From the NCBI GenBank assembly GCA_035500455.1, contig DATJXG010000363.1:1-27170 (forward strand): a stretch of 27,170 nt of DNA, given 5' to 3'. The position numbers were made by a program, and so were the translations under genes. The notes under the pieces are model-generated. The model saw nothing but the letters and a program-made list of their open reading frames with translations, did no database searches and was not told the origin of the DNA. This DNA is from DATJXG01 sp035500455 (GTDB lineage: Bacteria; Acidobacteriota; Terriglobia; Terriglobales; Acidobacteriaceae). Below, piece by piece: positions 23,045 to 27,170 of the stretch. Positions within the stretch are counted from its first letter, which is position 1, and the number at the start of each line of letters is the position of its first letter.

Positions 23045-23634
23045 TCGAATCCCCCTTCTTCCAGCTGCTTGCGCAGACGCTGCAGGCAGCGGCCGCGAAT
23101 AAAGCCGATCGAGCCGGTGGCAATGCCCAGTTCCTGGGCGACTTGCTCGTAGGGACGCGGGGGATCTTCAAAGAAGAGCATGGTGATCATGCGATGGCAG
23201 CGAGCGGGCAGCATTGCGATCGCTTCACGCACGGTGTGCTCGCGCTCTAACTGAAAAAGTATTTCCTCGGGGAGTTCCTCGGCAGCCGTGGCGGCCTCGA
23301 CTGGAGCTTCACTTTCGGGAACATCGTCGGCGAGGGTAAGGCGCTGCCGCTTCCAGCGCAGGCACTTGTGAAAGCTGGCTTGCATCAGCCATTTCGGAAG
23401 AGCTTTGGGCTCGCGAAGCTGCGGCAGATCGGTGAGCAGGTCGAGGCATACCGATTGAAAGACATCGGCGGCGTCCTCGCGCGACAGGCCGAACTTGAGG
23501 GGAACGGAAAAAATGAGGTTCTTATACTTATCGATCAGCCCGGACCACGCTTCCTGGTTGCCTTTCAGACACTCCGCGACCAGGCGGTCGTTCGACCAGG
23601 AGACTTCGTGCGCGGTTTGGGTCGCAGCTTTCAC
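23041..23634 (-). CDS. ECF-like sigma-70 family sigma factor
   Basis: A 197-residue protein with only regions 2 and 4. Region 2 spans about 24-92 (LIDKYKNLIFSVPLKFGLSREDAADVFQSVCLDLL, then LPKWLMQASFHKCLRWKR). Region 4 spans about 132-190 and ends in a helix-turn-helix (YEQVAQELGIATGSIGFIRGRCLQRLRK). It directs RNA polymerase to a dedicated set of promoters. The GTG start at 23634 overlaps the stop of the solute-binding protein gene by four bases (GTGA) and no Shine-Dalgarno is visible, so it depends on translation of that gene. It is in turn coupled to the CHAT gene. Its target promoters are not identifiable here. Confidence 0.94.
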   Translation of the reverse strand: MKAATQTAHEVSWSNDRLVAECLKGNQEAWSGLIDKYKNLIFSVPLKFGLSREDAADVFQSVCLDLLTDLPQLREPKALPKWLMQASFHKCLRWKRQRLTLADDVPESEAPVEAATAAEELPEEILFQLEREHTVREAIAMLPARCHRMITMLFFEDPPRPYEQVAQELGIATGSIGFIRGRCLQRLRKQLEEGGFE

Positions 23635-25463
23635 CTTGGGGCACCCGCAGCCACGGCAACTCCGGGACGAAAATAGAGTTGGTCAACATTCCAAAGCGTG
23701 GAAGGCTCAAGAATGGCCGGCTTGAAATTGCCAATATTCTCTTTGGCCCCTACCAGAACATCGGGAGTGCCCAGGAAAATACAGGGCAGATTTCCCGCGA
23801 TAATTTCCTGGGCTTGGTCGAATACTTGCTTTCGCTTGTCGTACTTGAGTTCGACCATCTGGCGTTGCATGAGTTGGTCGAGTTGGGCTTCCCAGTCACT
23901 CGCCGGTTTCAACTCTCCCAGGTGCCAAAGGTGGGTACCGCCGCCGGAGAGCCACACGTTCATCTCCGGGTTGGGATCGGCGTCGCCGCCGCCTAGGCCC
24001 ATCACGGCGGCTTCGTAGTCGTAGCTCTGGAAAATCCGATCCAGCACGGCGCGAAATTCGAGCGGAACCACCTGGACGTTCATTCCCAGTTGGCTGAGAT
24101 CGTCCTGAATAATGGTGGCCATTTTTGTGCGCTGGGTATTGGATGAACTGGTGATGATGGAGAACGCTACCGGGCGTCCCTGGGGATCCACAAGGTCGTT
24201 GCCACGCCAGGAAAAACCGGCCGCCTTAAGAAGCTCCTTCGCGCGATCGAGCGAACGCGCGGGATGCGGCAATGACTGGTCCACCCAGAACTTATTCGAC
24301 GGGCTGACGTTTCCCCACAAGGGCGCGCCGCGGCCTGCGTACACGAGCCTGACGATGGCGTCGCGGTCGACTGCGGCGGAGACCGCCTGGCGGAATTTCA
24401 GATTCGCAAACCAGCTTTGCTGGGCGCTGAGCTTCTGCTGGAGAGGCGGCTTGAGGTCGTTGAGATTGAAGAAGAGGAAGTTGTAGTCCAGCGCGGGGCC
24501 GAGATCGAACAGTTCGTATCCTCGGCTGCCCGCGTCTTTGGAAAGCAGAGAATAGTTCTCTGCGCCCAGGCGGCTGATGATGTCGGTGTCTCCCGCCTCG
24601 AAGCGAAGGGCCTGAGCATCTTCGTTGCCGACGAACAGGAATGTAACTTCATCAAGGTACGGCAAGCGATTTTTGCTGCGGTCCGTTTTCCAGTAATAGG
24701 GATTGCGCTCCAGTACGATGCGCTGTCCGGGTACGTAAGCTTTGAGCCGAAACGGACCCAGCCCGGCAATTTCCTGCGGGGCTGCATTCACTGCCCAGAC
24801 CTGGGCGAAACGGCCCTCCTGATAAGGCTTTTCGAGCAGATGCCGGGGAAGAATAGCGAGGCTGTCGAAAAGCCGCTCGGCGGCGGCGTAGGGCTGAGCC
24901 AGGGTGAAGCGAACGGTGTAGGCGTCAACTTTTGCAACCTCGAGAGGCTTGCCCCCGATGACCAGCAGATCGCGCTGAGGCGAATGAATCTTTTCATCGA
25001 GATAAACGTGGAAGGTGAAGACCACGTCGTCGGCGTTAAAGGGTTGGCCGTCGGAAAAGCGGATGCCGTGGCGGAGTTTGAGGGTGAACATGCGTCCGTC
25101 GCGCGAAACCGTCCATGATCTCGCCAGAGCAGGCTCGGTTTGCTGCGAGGCGCGGTTGATGTGGATGAGGTCGGCCATGAGCCGCCCGATGACCTCGCGC
25201 GAGGGAGCATCGGCGGCGGTAACCGGATTCAAGGTTTTGGGTTCGCTGCGTTGCGCTACGACCAGGTTCCCGCCGTAGCGGCCGACTTCGTTTTCTGTGG
25301 TCTGGAGTTCTTCGCCCCGCTGTAGCGGCTGCGGAGAAACTCCGGCAAGCAACCGTGGCGCGCCGGCAAGCAACAACGCGATTAGCGATGCCGAGGCACG
25401 GAACAAGATTCGGTGGCCCAGGTTTTTACACTGAGGCCGGCTGTAATTTTCGTTGAAGAGCAT
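23631..25463 (-). CDS. ABC transporter solute-binding protein, family 5 (peptide/nickel type)
   Basis: A 610-residue exported binding protein. It begins with a signal peptide (ILFRASASLIALLLAGAPRLLAG), without a lipobox cysteine, so it is periplasmic rather than a lipoprotein. Family 5 marks include GGNLVVAQRSEPKTLNPV, LARSWTVSRDGRMFTLKLRHGIRFSDGQPFNADDVVFTF and GPFRLKAYVPGQRIVLERNPYYW. Members bind oligopeptides, dipeptides or other bulky ligands; the specificity is unknown. The ATG at 25463 overlaps the end of the permease gene by 38 bases; an earlier in-frame start at 25493 would overlap more. The stop overlaps the sigma-factor start. Confidence 0.93.
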   Translation of the reverse strand: MLFNENYSRPQCKNLGHRILFRASASLIALLLAGAPRLLAGVSPQPLQRGEELQTTENEVGRYGGNLVVAQRSEPKTLNPVTAADAPSREVIGRLMADLIHINRASQQTEPALARSWTVSRDGRMFTLKLRHGIRFSDGQPFNADDVVFTFHVYLDEKIHSPQRDLLVIGGKPLEVAKVDAYTVRFTLAQPYAAAERLFDSLAILPRHLLEKPYQEGRFAQVWAVNAAPQEIAGLGPFRLKAYVPGQRIVLERNPYYWKTDRSKNRLPYLDEVTFLFVGNEDAQALRFEAGDTDIISRLGAENYSLLSKDAGSRGYELFDLGPALDYNFLFFNLNDLKPPLQQKLSAQQSWFANLKFRQAVSAAVDRDAIVRLVYAGRGAPLWGNVSPSNKFWVDQSLPHPARSLDRAKELLKAAGFSWRGNDLVDPQGRPVAFSIITSSSNTQRTKMATIIQDDLSQLGMNVQVVPLEFRAVLDRIFQSYDYEAAVMGLGGGDADPNPEMNVWLSGGGTHLWHLGELKPASDWEAQLDQLMQRQMVELKYDKRKQVFDQAQEIIAGNLPCIFLGTPDVLVGAKENIGNFKPAILEPSTLWNVDQLYFRPGVAVAAGAPR

Positions 25464-26457
25464 CTGCCACCAAAAGGTAACTGAAAGACACAATCACCAG
25501 CGCCAGCGCCGGCGCGAACATCCACCAGTAGGAAACCAGAACGTTGTACTGCTGCAAAACCGAGAGCAGATTGCCCCAACTGGGCAGTGGCTCATTCAGA
25601 CCCAGGCCGAAAAACGAAAGCGTGACTTCCGCGATCACGTACTGTGGGACCAGCAGCGCCGCTTGGGTTAGCAGGACGCCGTAGGTGTGGGGCAGAACGT
25701 GGCGGCGGAGAATGTAGCTGTCGGAAGCTCCGAAACCGCGGCTGGCGAGGACATATTTTCGGGTCTTGGCGCTGAGCACGATGCCCCGCACCAGGCGGGC
25801 CGGCCGCGCCCATCCGATTGTCCCAATCACTGCGACCACCAGAAAGAACGCGTGCAACGGGGTGATGTGCAAAGGCAGAAACGCGCGCACTGCCAGCAAC
25901 AGGTAGAGCCAGGGAAGCACTACGAAAAGCTCCGCCAGGCGCATGAAAGATTCGTCAACCCAGCGCCCATAGAATCCGGAGATTGTACCCACCAGGGCCC
26001 CCAGCAGCAATGAAATCGCGGCCGCCAACAAGCCCGCGGAAAGAGAGACGCGGCCGCCGTAGAGAATGCGGGAGAACATATCGCGCCCATAGTTGTCAGT
26101 GCCCAGAACAAAAATCTGCGCGGGCGGATCGACACCGAATAAATGAGTGTGCGATGCAAGCATGCCGGCCAGCCGATACTGCGATCCGGTGACGAACCAG
26201 CGGACCGGATATTGCCGGGTGCAGGATTCGTCATACTCGTAGAACGTTCCTGGACGCAGTTCGGGCTCGCATACAAATGGATGCAAGTGCCAATGCCCCT
26301 GCGAGTCGAGAAAGTGCAGCCGCATGGGCGGGGCGAATGGCAGCTCGCGATGCTGAGTGATGGGCTCGTACGGCGCCAGGAAGCCGGCGAAGATGATCAC
26401 GGCGTGCACCAGCCCGAGAAAGATAACCGCGGCGCCGACCTTCCATTTGTGGAGCAT
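25426..26457 (-). CDS. peptide-type ABC transporter permease (OppC/DppC-like)
   Basis: A 343-residue inner-membrane permease with about six membrane helices. The first helix is at about 10-30. The ABC permease EAA-type loop, which docks on the ATPase, is VLASRGFGASDSYILRRHVLPHT. The motif FVLGTDNYGRDMFSRILYGGRVSL is typical of OppC/DppC. Between helix 1 and that motif lies a long periplasmic loop (about 31-116) with two cysteines (C63, C79) and many aromatic residues, longer than usual for the family. The ATG at 26457 overlaps the stop of the upstream permease by one base (TGATG), so the two are co-translated. No ATPase gene is visible in the window. Confidence 0.94.
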   Translation of the reverse strand: MLHKWKVGAAVIFLGLVHAVIIFAGFLAPYEPITQHRELPFAPPMRLHFLDSQGHWHLHPFVCEPELRPGTFYEYDESCTRQYPVRWFVTGSQYRLAGMLASHTHLFGVDPPAQIFVLGTDNYGRDMFSRILYGGRVSLSAGLLAAAISLLLGALVGTISGFYGRWVDESFMRLAELFVVLPWLYLLLAVRAFLPLHITPLHAFFLVVAVIGTIGWARPARLVRGIVLSAKTRKYVLASRGFGASDSYILRRHVLPHTYGVLLTQAALLVPQYVIAEVTLSFFGLGLNEPLPSWGNLLSVLQQYNVLVSYWWMFAPALALVIVSFSYLLVADALQRKLQPASV

Positions 26458-27170
26458 CAGTCTGTCCTTACTCGCGGGTCGAACACGACCAGCAATGCGT
26501 CGGCCAGAAGATTTCCCGCCACCAGGAAGAATGTCGAGACCATTACTGTGCCGATTACGATGTAGAGGTCGCGCGACATCGTTGCCTCAAGCAGCAGCGG
26601 GCCCAGGCCGGGCCATCCGGTGACTGCTTCGACCAGGAGCGAGCCTCCAAGCAATCCGCCGATTGAAAAGCCGAGCAGGGAGATGAGCGGGTTGGCCGCC
26701 GCCGGCAGCGCGAAGCGGAACAGCACACGCGCCGGGGCGACACCGTTGCCGCGGGCCGCCTGAATGAATGGGGCGTGGAGCACACCCAGCATAGCGCTGC
26801 GAACGTGGCGTATCAGCAGCGGCAGGCCGGCCAGAACGAGCGTGCCCGCGGGGATTGCAAGGTGGGCGAGCAGGTCAAGCGAGCGAGGCCACACTCCTTG
26901 ACCCTCACTCGGCGAGGTCATCCCGCCTACGGGCAAGGCATGAGTGCGGACAGCGAATGCCAGCAGAGCGAGCACCAGCACCAATTCCGGCAGGGCGAGG
27001 AGTACTGAAGTGGTTCCCATGCCCAGGCGGTCGGTCCAGGATCCCGGGCGGTAGGCCATCCACACACCGAGAGGGACCGCGATCAACCATGCCAGCGCAG
27101 TCGCGGTGCCGGTAAGCAGCAGGGTGTTTTGCGCACGTGCGGCAAGGAGGCCACGGACGGGCATGTTGTA
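26457..27170 (-). CDS. peptide-type ABC transporter permease (OppB/DppB-like), 5' end cut by the window edge
   Basis: The visible 237 residues are the C-terminal part of an OppB-type permease. The frame is open to the window end (Tyr-Asn precede the methionine at 27164), and the first helix plus periplasmic domain, roughly 80 or more residues in the family, are missing. Membrane helices alternate with short loops. The EAA-type loop is FIQAARGNGVAPARVLFRFALPAA, and GGSLLVEAVTGWPGLGPLLLEATMSRD is a typical OppB segment. It pairs with the downstream OppC-like protein to form the channel of a peptide-type importer. Any ATPase genes would lie beyond the right edge or elsewhere. Confidence 0.93.
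   Translation of the reverse strand, partial: YNMPVRGLLAARAQNTLLLTGTATALAWLIAVPLGVWMAYRPGSWTDRLGMGTTSVLLALPELVLVLALLAFAVRTHALPVGGMTSPSEGQGVWPRSLDLLAHLAIPAGTLVLAGLPLLIRHVRSAMLGVLHAPFIQAARGNGVAPARVLFRFALPAAANPLISLLGFSIGGLLGGSLLVEAVTGWPGLGPLLLEATMSRDLYIVIGTVMVSTFFLVAGNLLADALLVVFDPRVRTD

Overview
The window is about 60% GC, densely coded, and carries a Gram-negative outer-membrane gene set (bamA, an ompH/skp-like chaperone gene, a TonB-like gene) among many short intergenic repeats. The gene content, repeat families and protein style fit Acidobacteriota (Terriglobia, Koribacter-like). This placement is inference: no rRNA or other marker is present.

Left part (1-5158, minus strand): an almost complete threonyl-tRNA synthetase gene running off the left edge, a small zinc-ribbon protein, a DinB-fold protein, a REP-like intergenic stretch, and a secreted M3 metallopeptidase. 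Middle part (5360-16653, plus strand): a secreted M20 amidohydrolase with a recognisable promoter, a crotonase-family enzyme, a molybdopterin oxidoreductase whose reading frame has absorbed two blocks of repeat DNA, BamA and an OmpH/Skp-like chaperone (each with a likely promoter, the chaperone followed by a strong terminator), a TonB-family protein and an APC-type amino-acid permease. Repeats sit in nearly every gap here, including a perfect inverted pair of GTAG-type REP elements.

Right part (17146-27170, all minus strand, so read right to left): two peptide-type ABC permeases, a family 5 solute-binding protein, an ECF-like sigma factor, a 954-residue TPR-CHAT caspase-like protease, a small zinc-finger protein with a beta-rich C-terminal half, a secreted subtilisin-like protease with an unusual internal QSTVAVLD repeat, and an HD-GYP protein. 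The binding protein, sigma factor and CHAT genes are joined by two successive 4-base GTGA stop/start overlaps, so they are very probably co-translated. The cassette joins peptide uptake, transcription control, a putative intracellular protease, a putative sigma-factor partner, an exported protease and a cyclic-di-GMP-type hydrolase. This is the best candidate for an undescribed system here. Individual families are recognisable; that they act as one pathway is inference.

The only stretches over 300 bases without a confident gene are 13060-13534 (repeats plus the chaperone promoter) and 16654-17145 (one doubtful small frame and a repeat remnant). I saw no tRNA, rRNA, CRISPR array, IS element or integrase.
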